Shown in pieces: positions 53,423 through 63,218 of a stretch of 64,000 nucleotides of DNA. Source of the DNA: Acidobacteriota bacterium (lineage in GTDB: Bacteria > Acidobacteriota > Blastocatellia > UBA7656). The stretch lies in NCBI GenBank assembly GCA_040754075.1, contig JBFMDH010000001.1, positions 1 through 64,000 on the forward strand, written 5' to 3'. Each line of letters opens with the position of its first letter. The stretch's first letter is position 1. The notes under the pieces were generated by a model, which searched no databases, was not told where the DNA came from, and saw only the letters and a list, made by a program, of their open reading frames with translations. The position numbers and the translations under genes were made by a program.

Positions 53423-56400
53423 TCAAATAATTCTCCGTGAACGAATTAATTGTTCACGAAGGTAGTATGCTCCTGATGAAGCTGTTTCCACGATAGCATC
53501 AAGCAGCACAAAACAAGACTGATGCATAGCCCTTGATAGCGCCCCAGTTTCATCTACCTGTAAAAATCGCCGGATAGCTCCCTCTAGATAGTATGCAGTG
53601 TTCACCCCTGAAAACAATTGAGTCCCTGTAATTTCTGCCTGGTGTTTTGCTAGGATTTGAATGCCAGTCTCGAAGAAAATTTTAGGAAAGTGATACATAA
53701 GCGAAGCCATCGCCTCAAAGACATCAGCATTTTTTCCTGCATTATTTACAAATTCGAGAATTAATTCTTTTCCCAGAGCAATGTCTTGATTTTCATAATC
53801 TAATTTTTGCCATGGGGCATCAGCGCATAACATACCTCGAATTAATTTTCGACTGCCCTCTTGTCGTCCATAGTCAGAGCGATGCTGCACAGTTTCATTC
53901 GCAATAGTTTGAACTTTTTTAGAAAACTGGTTCCAAAACTCCCAGTACACTTCCTTCTTTTGAGACCTTTCTGTTATGAACGCGATATTCATCAGCAAAT
54001 GGTCAATAAATTCAGGGGCAGTATCACAGCCTTCTCGCAATTGTTCGATAAATGACTGAATAACTGGTTCAGGTAGCTCAAGCAAATAACTGGCAAATCT
54101 ATTTGTGAAAGGTATTCTCAATTCATAGTGAATGTGAATATCATCTTGGGCTCGGTCGGAATAGTGCTTTCTTAACGACGTTTCTGTAATAAAAAAGAGT
54201 GTGAGCATTCGAGACAACAGCACCACATGACTAGGTTCTATTGAACCATCTGGAATCATTAAAGAAGGATTCAATATGAACCACGGGCTATAAGAAAGGA
54301 AGTCTATTTTGTCTATACCATCTGTAGTAAGCGATAAGTCTCCGTTTGCAAGTTGCTCACGAAAACTATTTAGCCATACCCTCAAGTTGGCATCATAAGT
54401 TTCTCCATCGGTATCTGGCGAAAAGTACGCCTCTCTTCTTTGATGAGAATGTTCTACTTCTAATCGTGCATACTCAATTATTCCAAGAATGCATCTTTGG
54501 GCGAATTCAGGGTCTCTTTGCCAAAGATATTCTCTAATGCCATTTGCAATTGCTTGTCTGACCTTCTCATTCGCATGAGTAAGAGCAGTAGCTATGATTG
54601 TTTTGACCAAAAGTTTTTCTTCACCATCTTCAGTATGATCCAGCAAAATCGGTAATAGAGACGCGGCTACGGCTGCACCATCAAGATCAGTTTTGTCTGC
54701 TGCCACAAATTGATCTTGTGTATCTGCATTCGACACAACTGTCTGCAAAATAAATTTCACACACCAGTGTGCATCTTCCTCACTCATCTCATTTGAATGA
54801 TCTCGCAGAAACACTGCTGCTGCCTTAACGATACCGCTATAGTGCATTCTTGCTAAATTATTCCCTGAACCATTCTCAAGTATTTCTAGAAGATTCTTCG
54901 CCTCTGTAAGCGCTTCATCCCAATTAACAAAATATTCTCTATCCAAAGCTTCGCGCCCAAAAATCTTTTCCGACCACAAATATAATTGGGAGAACCGGTT
55001 CATTAATGCTGTTTTTGCCTGTGTTTCTTGTTGTATCTCTTCTAAATCGGCTTCCAAGTTTTTTGGCTTAAAGGTAATCAGAGAATTCTCTTTATCTTCT
55101 TCTGCTTCCCATCCTCGACTATCAATTCGATGAAAACGAAATCGCCAAGCGTCTCCTTGTGGAGCTTTAGAGCGAAGCTCATCTATTACTGCAAACGCCT
55201 CCTGCCTCAAATCTAAAAATTGAAGACGGATAATTAAAGTTTCTAAATGTTCTCTTCGCCAAGGACGTAATGCTGCTTTGCGCCTTTCTTCCGCATAAAG
55301 ATCGGCAAACGGGCGCTGAAATCCAGATGCAAACCAATTGATCTCATTGCCCCCACGCTCATGAACGATGCGTTCTATGTCCAAGTCATATAGCTCAGGC
55401 GTTCGTAAGAGCGGTAGTGCAGCTTTCCAAAGTTTATTTGGAAAACCTGTTGCTACAGAAACTAACACCGCTGTAGGCATTACCGAATTGCTGTTACGCA
55501 GGATGTAATCAAACAAATATTCCAAAATTTTTGGTGACTCGGAATACTCAGCGAGATTGATCAGATAGTTCTCCAATGCCATTAAAGCCGATTGGAGTAA
55601 ATAAGGAAGCACAGAATGACCGCGATAACCTACCCACAAACGCCCTGAGCAATATTGTTTAACTGCTGTCTGGTCGTCTAGTTGAATTTCTATTTGCTTG
55701 GCGCTGACGTCCTCTTCTTTTATAAGCATCGGTGAGTAACGATTATGAGAATCCAAAGTAGAACGGGCGTATTTTTCTGCCGTAAGGTTAAGTAGTTGAA
55801 TTATGAAATCTATTCCTTTCCGTGGGTGAAAACGTAAAAGGTGTTGAAACGGTCCTTTGGCTCCGCTCGCTGGAAAAAATTCATTTCTATAGAGATGGAG
55901 ACCAAAATATTCTTCCACCCCTAAGTGCATCCCTCTCCAAGCTGTATCCTCGTTTTGAGATTCGGCAACTAACCATTCGTGAAAAGCAAATTTAATCAGG
56001 GTGTCAGGAATTTGTTTGCATAAAAAAACCGTTTCAATACTTTCTAACGCAACCTTACAAAATTCTTGAACATAGTGGGGGCGGCGTTGTTCATCGTTGG
56101 TTTTAAACACATCCGTATTTAGTAATTCGTTAAACTCGTTCTCTATAGCTGAAACAGTTCTGATAATAACTCTTATTACTTTCTTGCGATTGCCATCATC
56201 TCGATATGAATCTTTAAAATAATTAAGCAGGTAAAGTCCTAAAAGACCTGCTTCGCGGGCAATTGCTGGTAAATCCTCCTCAAGATGAATGGAAGAAGCC
56301 CATTCATCAAGTACCGCTATTATATGTGGCACTAATGATGTTGAAACGCTTTCTCTATTCTCAAATAGAAAGCGAATAACTGCATCCCACCCATGTCCAA

Positions 56401-58576
56401 ATGGCTTGAGGAATAAGGTATCCAATACATTTTGTGCTTTATTGCTGCCTGACAACTGCTTGATTAAATCTTGATCGGGGGTTTTGCAGGATATACGAAG
56501 AATAAAACAGAATCGCTTTAAGAGTTCGCCTTCACTTTCTAAAAGCTGATCTCTTAGTTCTTCAAGAAAACTATCTGGAGTTTGACCCAATAGCACGGCA
56601 GAAATAGTTTCATCTTGCCAGTATCTTTGAATTTCATGACTTTTAAGGATGGCAAAAATGAGATCATTGACGTTGTCGCTATATTTCAATCTCTGATGTA
56701 GCCATAAACGGAATGCTCGATTTATAGCAGGTTCATCACCTATTGCATCAAGAAACTTAGCCATATTTCCAGAGGTTTGTTGGTAGGCGTGTTCAATATA
56801 TCGTTCAAGCGCCCAGTCTTCCAGAACGTCATGCGCCGGACTAACTAATCCATTGGTCGCACGGCGTATTAAGTTATCTTCTTCAAGCTTTAGCAAGGTT
56901 TCGGAATCAAAATTTTCTTCGGGAACTCCATAAACCATTTGCTTTGCTCTTAATACGGCAACCTCAATAAAAACCTGTTTTCTTTTTAACGGCAGTCCTT
57001 CAGTTCGTATCTGTTCTCTTGCAATAATATTTCTCCAAACAGCTTCTCGGAATTCTTTTTCACCATCTCCACTTGAAAATTCTATTCCTGTCTCTGAGAC
57101 TCTATATGCCAATTCTGCAATAAATGGATTCTTGAGTAATGGACTCAATGAGGAGTTCTCAGCAATTGTCTTTAGTGGCTCAATTTTTTCGCAAAGCTGC
57201 TGGACTTCATGATCATCGAAGTTATCAATTGTTATTGAAGAATGAGTGACGCCAGATGGTTGAAGAAAATTAAACATTACCTGTTGATACGCATAATCAC
57301 GACCTGTCGCAATGATAGTCCAGCCTAGATGTTTATTGAGAAAATGAAGTAAATCAGTAAATGCCGTTGAATGCTCCAATTCAAGTAGTTTTTCAATAGA
57401 CTCAATCAGTAAATATCTTTTGGGCATCAAAGCAAAACCAGCTTCAATATCTCCAATGGAGTTTTCCAAACCCATGGACGAAAACACATTATCAAGGTGA
57501 GCTTTATCAAGGTCTTCTGTACGAAGGCAAAATACTGGATTACGATCAGCCATATATTCGGAAAACTCTCGAACGACACTGGATTTCCCGCACCCACGCG
57601 CACCTGAAATAAATACAAATTTTGAGCTTTCGCTCGCCTCAAGCAACCGCGACAAAATCGCTGGTCTCTTAATGTGTACCCCGCCAATATCCATTCTGAT
57701 GCCATCAATGATGTATTCCCCATGTTCTTTAATTCTTTTTAGATCAGATTCCCATTTCTGGTTTTTTCTTGTATCAAATAAATTACGGATGTCCTGTGGT
57801 AAGGTTTCTAAAGTAATGGTTCCTGCATTCTGATTGGCTGATTGGACAGCATCAAGAATTCTTGACCAAAGGGGTAGAGGATTTTCATGAGAATACTGAG
57901 CAATTAACGATTGGATAAGAGACAAAGTGTTTCCAGATTCTAAATCTAGGTCATATCCAAGTAAGTGAAAAGATTTCAAAAACTCCCAAAGCTGTTTATC
58001 CGAGATAGCAATGTTGCCATTTGCTTTATTCAAAAGTGACCTAAAAACTTTTAGCTTTGCTCTTTTGGGGTCACTACTGAAATAATCTGTATTTACTTTG
58101 TTCAGAAATTCTATTTCATCTTCAGAGTGTCTTGCCCATTCTAACAGCGGGCGCACATTGTTGATATCTGTAGAGCTTAAAGGTCCCGTGATAAGGGCTA
58201 AAACATCATTGGTTGCATTGAAAACATTTGAATCATTAAAGTCATTCCAAGCTGCTTGAATAACTGTACAAAAAGTTTCGTTTCCCTCATTGATACTAAT
58301 GTCATGTTTTATTTGACCTAGCAACTTTGCTTCATTTTGTGTTTTAGAATCCTTCGTAAAGACAATAAAGTCGTCAGTATTAAAACCTGCATAACGACCT
58401 TGTAGTTTAAGCTTAGTAATTGACCAAGGTGGTAGGCCGGGTGACACTCGTCCTGTTAGCATTAAGACCGTAAACGCTGCTTGAATTCGCGTTTCAAAAT
58501 TCGAGCCTCCGCCTCCGGTAGAAAACGGATTGCTTTGTTGTGTTGGTGAGTTGATCATTTCATTCCGACTTGTCAT
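53423..58576 (-). CDS. nuclease-STAND-like NTPase, candidate Avs-type anti-phage protein
   Basis: A single 1717-residue protein. Residues about 20-165 look like a Cap4/Mrr-type PD-(D/E)XK nuclease: a Gly-rich start, SNFETR (E28), FNTDDF (D68/D69) and LGQIKHD (Q88, K90), with ALITGPLSSTDI after it. Residues about 300-520 are a P-loop NTPase with Walker A SGARGCGKSS (K331), a Walker-B-like RYLLIESIEKLL and IIATGRDYAY as sensor strand. Some 1150 mostly helical residues follow without obvious repeats. Nuclease, NTPase and long helical sensor in that order is the plan of Avs/STAND immune proteins, which detect conserved phage proteins and then cut DNA. The DNA is AT-richer than neighbours, and broken TA and Rpn genes flank it. 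The specific Avs class is not assignable by eye. Confidence 0.75.
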   Translation of the reverse strand: MTSRNEMINSPTQQSNPFSTGGGGSNFETRIQAAFTVLMLTGRVSPGLPPWSITKLKLQGRYAGFNTDDFIVFTKDSKTQNEAKLLGQIKHDISINEGNETFCTVIQAAWNDFNDSNVFNATNDVLALITGPLSSTDINNVRPLLEWARHSEDEIEFLNKVNTDYFSSDPKRAKLKVFRSLLNKANGNIAISDKQLWEFLKSFHLLGYDLDLESGNTLSLIQSLIAQYSHENPLPLWSRILDAVQSANQNAGTITLETLPQDIRNLFDTRKNQKWESDLKRIKEHGEYIIDGIRMDIGGVHIKRPAILSRLLEASESSKFVFISGARGCGKSSVVREFSEYMADRNPVFCLRTEDLDKAHLDNVFSSMGLENSIGDIEAGFALMPKRYLLIESIEKLLELEHSTAFTDLLHFLNKHLGWTIIATGRDYAYQQVMFNFLQPSGVTHSSITIDNFDDHEVQQLCEKIEPLKTIAENSSLSPLLKNPFIAELAYRVSETGIEFSSGDGEKEFREAVWRNIIAREQIRTEGLPLKRKQVFIEVAVLRAKQMVYGVPEENFDSETLLKLEEDNLIRRATNGLVSPAHDVLEDWALERYIEHAYQQTSGNMAKFLDAIGDEPAINRAFRLWLHQRLKYSDNVNDLIFAILKSHEIQRYWQDETISAVLLGQTPDSFLEELRDQLLESEGELLKRFCFILRISCKTPDQDLIKQLSGSNKAQNVLDTLFLKPFGHGWDAVIRFLFENRESVSTSLVPHIIAVLDEWASSIHLEEDLPAIAREAGLLGLYLLNYFKDSYRDDGNRKKVIRVIIRTVSAIENEFNELLNTDVFKTNDEQRRPHYVQEFCKVALESIETVFLCKQIPDTLIKFAFHEWLVAESQNEDTAWRGMHLGVEEYFGLHLYRNEFFPASGAKGPFQHLLRFHPRKGIDFIIQLLNLTAEKYARSTLDSHNRYSPMLIKEEDVSAKQIEIQLDDQTAVKQYCSGRLWVGYRGHSVLPYLLQSALMALENYLINLAEYSESPKILEYLFDYILRNSNSVMPTAVLVSVATGFPNKLWKAALPLLRTPELYDLDIERIVHERGGNEINWFASGFQRPFADLYAEERRKAALRPWRREHLETLIIRLQFLDLRQEAFAVIDELRSKAPQGDAWRFRFHRIDSRGWEAEEDKENSLITFKPKNLEADLEEIQQETQAKTALMNRFSQLYLWSEKIFGREALDREYFVNWDEALTEAKNLLEILENGSGNNLARMHYSGIVKAAAVFLRDHSNEMSEEDAHWCVKFILQTVVSNADTQDQFVAADKTDLDGAAVAASLLPILLDHTEDGEEKLLVKTIIATALTHANEKVRQAIANGIREYLWQRDPEFAQRCILGIIEYARLEVEHSHQRREAYFSPDTDGETYDANLRVWLNSFREQLANGDLSLTTDGIDKIDFLSYSPWFILNPSLMIPDGSIEPSHVVLLSRMLTLFFITETSLRKHYSDRAQDDIHIHYELRIPFTNRFASYLLELPEPVIQSFIEQLREGCDTAPEFIDHLLMNIAFITERSQKKEVYWEFWNQFSKKVQTIANETVQHRSDYGRQEGSRKLIRGMLCADAPWQKLDYENQDIALGKELILEFVNNAGKNADVFEAMASLMYHFPKIFFETGIQILAKHQAEITGTQLFSGVNTAYYLEGAIRRFLQVDETGALSRAMHQSCFVLLDAIVETASSGAYYLREQLIRSRRII

Positions 58577-58713
58577 TTGCAGGTTGAGCGGATAATCTCA
58601 ACGCTTTCCAAAGGCACGATTTTATTACTCGGTTCAGCGGTTGTTATAGGCAATTAGTCGGTTCGGCGTCAATCGGTTTTGTCTGAATTTGCGGTTGCAT
58701 CATTATCACTTCA

Positions 58714-59535
58714 ATGCGTTACGATACGGTCATTAAAAAGATATTTCAGGGATTGCCGCGAAAGCTTCTGCAAATTCTTACCGGAAGCGAAGCCGAAGCG
58801 TTACTCACGGTCGAGTATCCTTCCGTACAGATGCGGCGTCCCGATTTTGTCGCGCGACTGAGGGATGGGCGCATCCTCCATCTGGAATTTCAAAGTCATA
58901 ATGATGCGGAAATGCGCTGGCGAATGCTGGAGTATTATTTGCTCATTCGCACACTGTTCGGGCAACCGCCATTTCAGGTAGTCATCTATTTGGGCAAAGA
59001 GTTGATGAATTTTTCGACAAGGGTCAGAGATAACCGGTTGTCATATCGCTATGATGCGATTGATGTACGCGAGATTGATAGCGAGGTGTTACTGGCAAGC
59101 GATTCGGTCGAGGATAACTTGCTCTCGATTCTTTGCCATAATGGCAGCAGCGTGCAAAGCATTCGCAAAATTCTCAGAAATGCAAAATCTCTGCCTGAGA
59201 AAAAGTTTTTGGATAATGTGGAGAAGTTGCTGATATTATCAGGACTGAGAAATGTCGAAGAAGTCGTCATCAGGGAGGTAAAACGAATGCCGGTGGCAAT
59301 CGATTTAATGGAAAATAAAGTCATTCGCAAATATTTTGAACAAGGCGAACAATCAGGCATGCGTAAGGGGGTACAAAAAGGCGAAGCCGCGATGGTGCGT
59401 TATATGCTCGAAGCGCGTTTTGGTAAATTGCCGAATTGGGCAAAAGAAAAAATCGAAAGCGCAAATAAAACCACCCTGAAAAAATGGGGCGTGAGACTGT
59501 TGAAAGCCAAAACCCTCGAAGAAGTGTTGCTATAG
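58714..59535 (+). CDS. Rpn family nuclease / PD-(D/E)XK transposase-like protein
   Basis: 273 residues. RRPDFVARLRDGRILHLEFQ gives the PD...ExQ nuclease core, early in the protein, as in Rpn (recombination-promoting nuclease)/DUF4351 proteins. The region YRYDAIDVREIDSEVLLAS and the Gln/Gly-rich EQSGMRKGVQKGEAAMVRYM leading to a C-terminal helical DUF4351-like domain also fit. These proteins promote RecA-independent recombination and often sit in mobile or defence regions. It is divergent from the Avs-like gene, 137 bases away. Confidence 0.87.
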   Translation: MRYDTVIKKIFQGLPRKLLQILTGSEAEALLTVEYPSVQMRRPDFVARLRDGRILHLEFQSHNDAEMRWRMLEYYLLIRTLFGQPPFQVVIYLGKELMNFSTRVRDNRLSYRYDAIDVREIDSEVLLASDSVEDNLLSILCHNGSSVQSIRKILRNAKSLPEKKFLDNVEKLLILSGLRNVEEVVIREVKRMPVAIDLMENKVIRKYFEQGEQSGMRKGVQKGEAAMVRYMLEARFGKLPNWAKEKIESANKTTLKKWGVRLLKAKTLEEVLL

Positions 59536-59615
59536 AATTTGCCTGTGTATCAATGGATGGTCATAACTTTAAGTAGGTAATGTTCGGAGTGAAATTCTTG
59601 TCGAGTTGAAAGGTT

Positions 59616-61283
59616 ATGGAGAGAGAAATATTGGAAATGGATGTTCTGCTCGTGGGAGCGGGACCGGCGAATTTATCCTGCGCTTTGCACCTCACCAATT
59701 TAATCGCAAAGCATAATGAAAATGCCAAACAAACGGGCGGCAAAAAACTCGATGAAATCAATATCGCGGTCATCGAAAAAGCCGCAGAAATCGGCGCGCA
59801 TCAATTGTCGGGCGCGGTGCTTGACCCCATATCTTTGCGCGAACTGGTTCCCGATTTTGAAAAAGATGCGCCGCTTGAAGCGCCGGTAGGCAGTGAAAAT
59901 GTCTACTTTCTCACCGAAAAAGGCAAAATTCCACTACCCATCCTGCCGCCGCCTCTACAAAATCATGGCAACTTCGTCATCTCGCTCAATAAATTCGCGC
60001 GCTGGCTCGGCGAAAAATGCGAAGCCGCCGGGGTCAACATCTTTCCGGAATTTCCCGGCTGGGAAATGCTCTACGAAGGTGACGCGGTCATCGGCGTGCG
60101 CACCGGCGATAAAGGCTTGGACAAGACCGGCAATCCCAAAGGCAATTTTGAACCCGGCGTTGACATCGTCGCCAAAGTCACCGTTTTAGGCGAAGGCGTG
60201 CGCGGTTCGCTCACCAAACAACTGGTGAGCCGTTTGAAACTCGATGCGGGCAATGACCCGCAGGTCTATTCTGTCGGCGTCAAAGAATTGTGGGAAGTGC
60301 CCGATGACCGCTTTCCCGCAGGCTCGGTGATTCACACAATGGGCTGGCCGCTCGATTCACACACCTTTGGCGGTTCTTGGGTGTACGGCATGAAAGACCG
60401 CATCATCAACATCGGTCTGGCAGTCGGACTCGATTACCGCGACCCGCGCATTGACCCGCATCACGAATTTCAAAAATTCAAAACTCATCCGTTGATTGCC
60501 GAACTTTTGAAAGATGGCAAGATGATTCGCTACGGCGCAAAAGCGATGCCGGTGGGCGGTTGGTACACCATACCGAAACTCACATCGGATGGGGTGATGA
60601 TTGTTGGCGATTCGGGCGCGACCTTGAACGGCGAACGCTTGAAAGGCATTCACACGGCGATTAAGTCTGGCATGCTGGCGGCGGAAACGATTTTTGAGGC
60701 GCTCGTTGCCGATGATTATTCGGACAAGCTGTTAAGTAAATATGAAACGAATCTGAAATCGAGTTATATCGGCAAAGAGCTTTATAAATCGCGCAATTTC
60801 CATCAAGGATTCGATAAAGGTCGCAATATGGGGCTGTTCATTGCAGGGCTTTCGACGATTACCGGCGGGCGTTTTCCCGGTCGCATCGCGATTACTGCCG
60901 GTCATCAACACCTTGTGCAAATCAATGGCAAGCCGCAGGGCGACCGTTACAGCGATTTGAAATACGATGACAAACTGACGTTTGCCAAACTCACAGATGT
61001 TTATTATTCGAGCACCCAGCATCACGAAGACCAGCCCTGTCATTTGAAAGTTCTCGATACCAACATCTGCGTTGACCGCTGCACCAAAGAGTTCGGCAAC
61101 CCCTGTCAAAATTTCTGTCCCGCGAGTGTCTATGAAATGACCGGCGATAATGATAGTCGCCGCTTGCAAATCAACTTTTCCAACTGTGTGCATTGCAAGA
61201 CCTGCGACATTATGGATCCCTATCAAATCATCAACTGGGTGCCTCCCGAAGGCGGCGGCGGTCCCAATTATCGCAATATGTGA
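59616..61283 (+). CDS. electron transfer flavoprotein-ubiquinone oxidoreductase
   Basis: 555 residues, the expected length. The FAD-binding GAGPANLSCAL follows the N-terminus, and the enzyme passes electrons from EtfAB to the membrane quinone pool. The C-terminal 4Fe-4S domain has CVDRCTKEFGNPCQNFCPA and FSNCVHCKTCDIMDPYQIIN, quoted in parts, with ligand Cys residues in CxxC-type spacing. ATG 59616 matches family N-termini (REILEMDVLLVGAG), although GAAAGG is only two bases away; ATG 59637 is a shorter alternative. It is the functional partner of etfBA at 48-50 kb. Confidence 0.95.
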   Translation: MEREILEMDVLLVGAGPANLSCALHLTNLIAKHNENAKQTGGKKLDEINIAVIEKAAEIGAHQLSGAVLDPISLRELVPDFEKDAPLEAPVGSENVYFLTEKGKIPLPILPPPLQNHGNFVISLNKFARWLGEKCEAAGVNIFPEFPGWEMLYEGDAVIGVRTGDKGLDKTGNPKGNFEPGVDIVAKVTVLGEGVRGSLTKQLVSRLKLDAGNDPQVYSVGVKELWEVPDDRFPAGSVIHTMGWPLDSHTFGGSWVYGMKDRIINIGLAVGLDYRDPRIDPHHEFQKFKTHPLIAELLKDGKMIRYGAKAMPVGGWYTIPKLTSDGVMIVGDSGATLNGERLKGIHTAIKSGMLAAETIFEALVADDYSDKLLSKYETNLKSSYIGKELYKSRNFHQGFDKGRNMGLFIAGLSTITGGRFPGRIAITAGHQHLVQINGKPQGDRYSDLKYDDKLTFAKLTDVYYSSTQHHEDQPCHLKVLDTNICVDRCTKEFGNPCQNFCPASVYEMTGDNDSRRLQINFSNCVHCKTCDIMDPYQIINWVPPEGGGGPNYRNM

Positions 61284-62390
61284 AGCGCCCATTTGCGGTT
61301 GATGAGAAATTTGAATTGCAAGCTCACCCGGCGCAGGCGGGATAAGCGAAACCCTGTCGTCGGGTAGCCTGCAATCTCTTTTGCCAATAGTCCACCATAG
61401 AGAAATCATCCCCGGTTGTCGTATTGATACGACAGCCTTGAGTGCATATTAATCCATCGTTTCGCCCGGTTTCATTTGCGCGCATTCAATGCCTGACAAA
61501 TTTTCTCTCTGGTTTCCTGCCCGCATCGCTTTGAATGAGCCTCTGACTTTTTCATCACAATGCACCACCCGATAAATTCAACACTGGCAAACCGTCGCCA
61601 ACGACTGCTGAAAAGCAGTCGTTGAAATGATTGATGAACAGTAGAAAATTTTTTGCATCGTTTTTTTTTGCTTTTGCGTCTTTGAGTGACAGGGTGAGGC
61701 AAAAGCGGATTTTGGAATTCATCTTTCTTGAATACGCTGAGCGCCTTCATTCCCGTCGCTTTTGTGTAGTGGGATATGAATAATTTCTTTGAACCGTTCT
61801 AACGCGCCGGTGAGAGCGTTGTGTGGGGATTACATTTCTTTCCCTTGACTTCAAGCGATTCTCTCATCTGAATGCCCTGTAAAAGCGGGCTGAAATAGAA
61901 CGTTTATTCCTCATCACTGTTAGCGATAGCTTGATTGACAACATCTTCATTCCTCGAAGTGCACCCTTTCCACCATCCGGCTTCGCTAAATGAACGGCAA
62001 GCGACCGTCAAACCTGTTAACGACGCAAACCTCCCAGACTCGCGTCCTCACTTGGTATTTGTAGACTTTGTAAACGCTGCATGGAAGGGGCGATTACCGC
62101 TCAATGGGTCATACTGATAAACCCTCTATGCAAAATCGCAAAGTTATCAGGAGATAAAGGCGATAAGAATTCATGGCGCTGCTTTCATTTGAAAGCGGTT
62201 TAACGGTGACGTGTCTTTATTTTCAGAACATTCGGGTTCGCCTTCATAACGAGAATCATTATGAAGCTTGCTGATTGCAGCAACCGCACATTGGGCAGAA
62301 TATGAGTAGACCCGCAGTAAGAAACTCATAACTCATAGCTTGCCTGTCACAAAAAACCTTAACCGATCCACTTTAATCAAGGAGGAAATT
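61284..62390. other. gene-poor region
   Basis: About 1.1 kb without a convincing gene. Two hairpins are visible: TGTCGTAT/ATACGACA at 61417-61434, and an 11-bp perfect stem CAACGACTGCT with GAAA loop at 61599-61624. Open frames of 60-92 codons (61472-61750 minus, 61935-62117 plus) have no motif, and their ribosome sites are poor. It may hold regulatory sequence for the gene pair downstream or be a gene remnant. Confidence 0.5.
61599..61624. other. perfect hairpin with GAAA tetraloop
   Basis: CAACGACTGCT, GAAA, AGCAGTCGTTG. Eleven perfect pairs and a stable GNRA-type loop, but no T-run follows on either strand. A terminator, processing site or the core of a small RNA are all possible. Confidence 0.5.
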
Positions 62391-63218
62391 ATGTCTGTTA
62401 CCTTAGAGATAGAAGATGGAAATCCCTGGTATCTGAGTCCCAATGTTTGGGTCGTGCCTGGCGATGACCCCGAAGGCCCGCCCGGACTTCCCATCGTTGG
62501 TATCAATGCTTACCTATGGGCAAGGGTACGCAATACCGGCAATACCAAAGTAGAAAATGCCACCGTGAGGTATTACTGGGCTAACCCCTCTGTAGGTTTT
62601 GATCGCACCACGGCAAATGCCATCGGCACATCCTTTGTGACCCTGGACCCCGGACAAACCGGTGATGTTCTCTGCTTGACTCCCTGGACGCCGGTTTATG
62701 TGAATCAAGGACATGAATGCATTCTCGCCGAAGCCTTTCACCCGACAGCAGACCCTTTGCCTGCCGTTGCCGCCTTTAATGTGCCGACGGATCGTCATGT
62801 GGCGCAGCGCAATTTGTCTGTGGTGATGGCATCGGCGAAAGGCTTTCACTTCGCGTTTGAAATTCATAACCCTGGTCGCAAGGAAAAGGTGTTTGCCATC
62901 AATGCCACCCAAGGAAAAATCGAAAGCCTGAGAAAGCTGCTCCCCTTGCTCGGACGCAATTTCAAACTGCCAGCCAAACAGGGCAAAGTCACCCGGCTGG
63001 GATTTGTTTCAGCCATGTGTCCTGACCTTGAAGAAGGCGGTCAAAGATCGCCCAGAATCAAAAGCCTGAAGGTGAAGCCCAATGGCAGAGCAGGCTACAG
63101 CTTGGTCGGTACGCTGGACGGCGGCGCGGCGCTCATCCATGTCGAGCAACTCGAACAGGAGCGCGTGGTCGGCGGCCTCAGTCTGCTGATTATTCACACG
63201 AAGGAGGAAAGAAAATGA
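62391..63218 (+). CDS. hypothetical protein with CARDB/Ig-like domain
   Basis: 275 residues from ATG 62391, chosen for AAGGAGG six bases upstream. The N-terminal part (GINAYLWARVRNTGNTKVEN, ATVRYYWANPSVGFD, TLDPGQTGDVLCLTPW) resembles a CARDB/APHP-type Ig fold built around the phrase 'RNTGNT'. The C-terminal third is basic and ends in HTKEERK. No signal peptide is seen. It overlaps the next gene by four bases (ATGA). The pair is preceded by a gene-poor kilobase. Confidence 0.75.
   Translation: MSVTLEIEDGNPWYLSPNVWVVPGDDPEGPPGLPIVGINAYLWARVRNTGNTKVENATVRYYWANPSVGFDRTTANAIGTSFVTLDPGQTGDVLCLTPWTPVYVNQGHECILAEAFHPTADPLPAVAAFNVPTDRHVAQRNLSVVMASAKGFHFAFEIHNPGRKEKVFAINATQGKIESLRKLLPLLGRNFKLPAKQGKVTRLGFVSAMCPDLEEGGQRSPRIKSLKVKPNGRAGYSLVGTLDGGAALIHVEQLEQERVVGGLSLLIIHTKEERK

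Noticed and set aside
61472-61750. 92-codon minus-strand frame in the gene-poor kilobase
   Set aside because: Very basic, Ser/Arg/Lys-rich with no motif and a poly-A/T stretch; more likely chance, though a gene remnant cannot be excluded.
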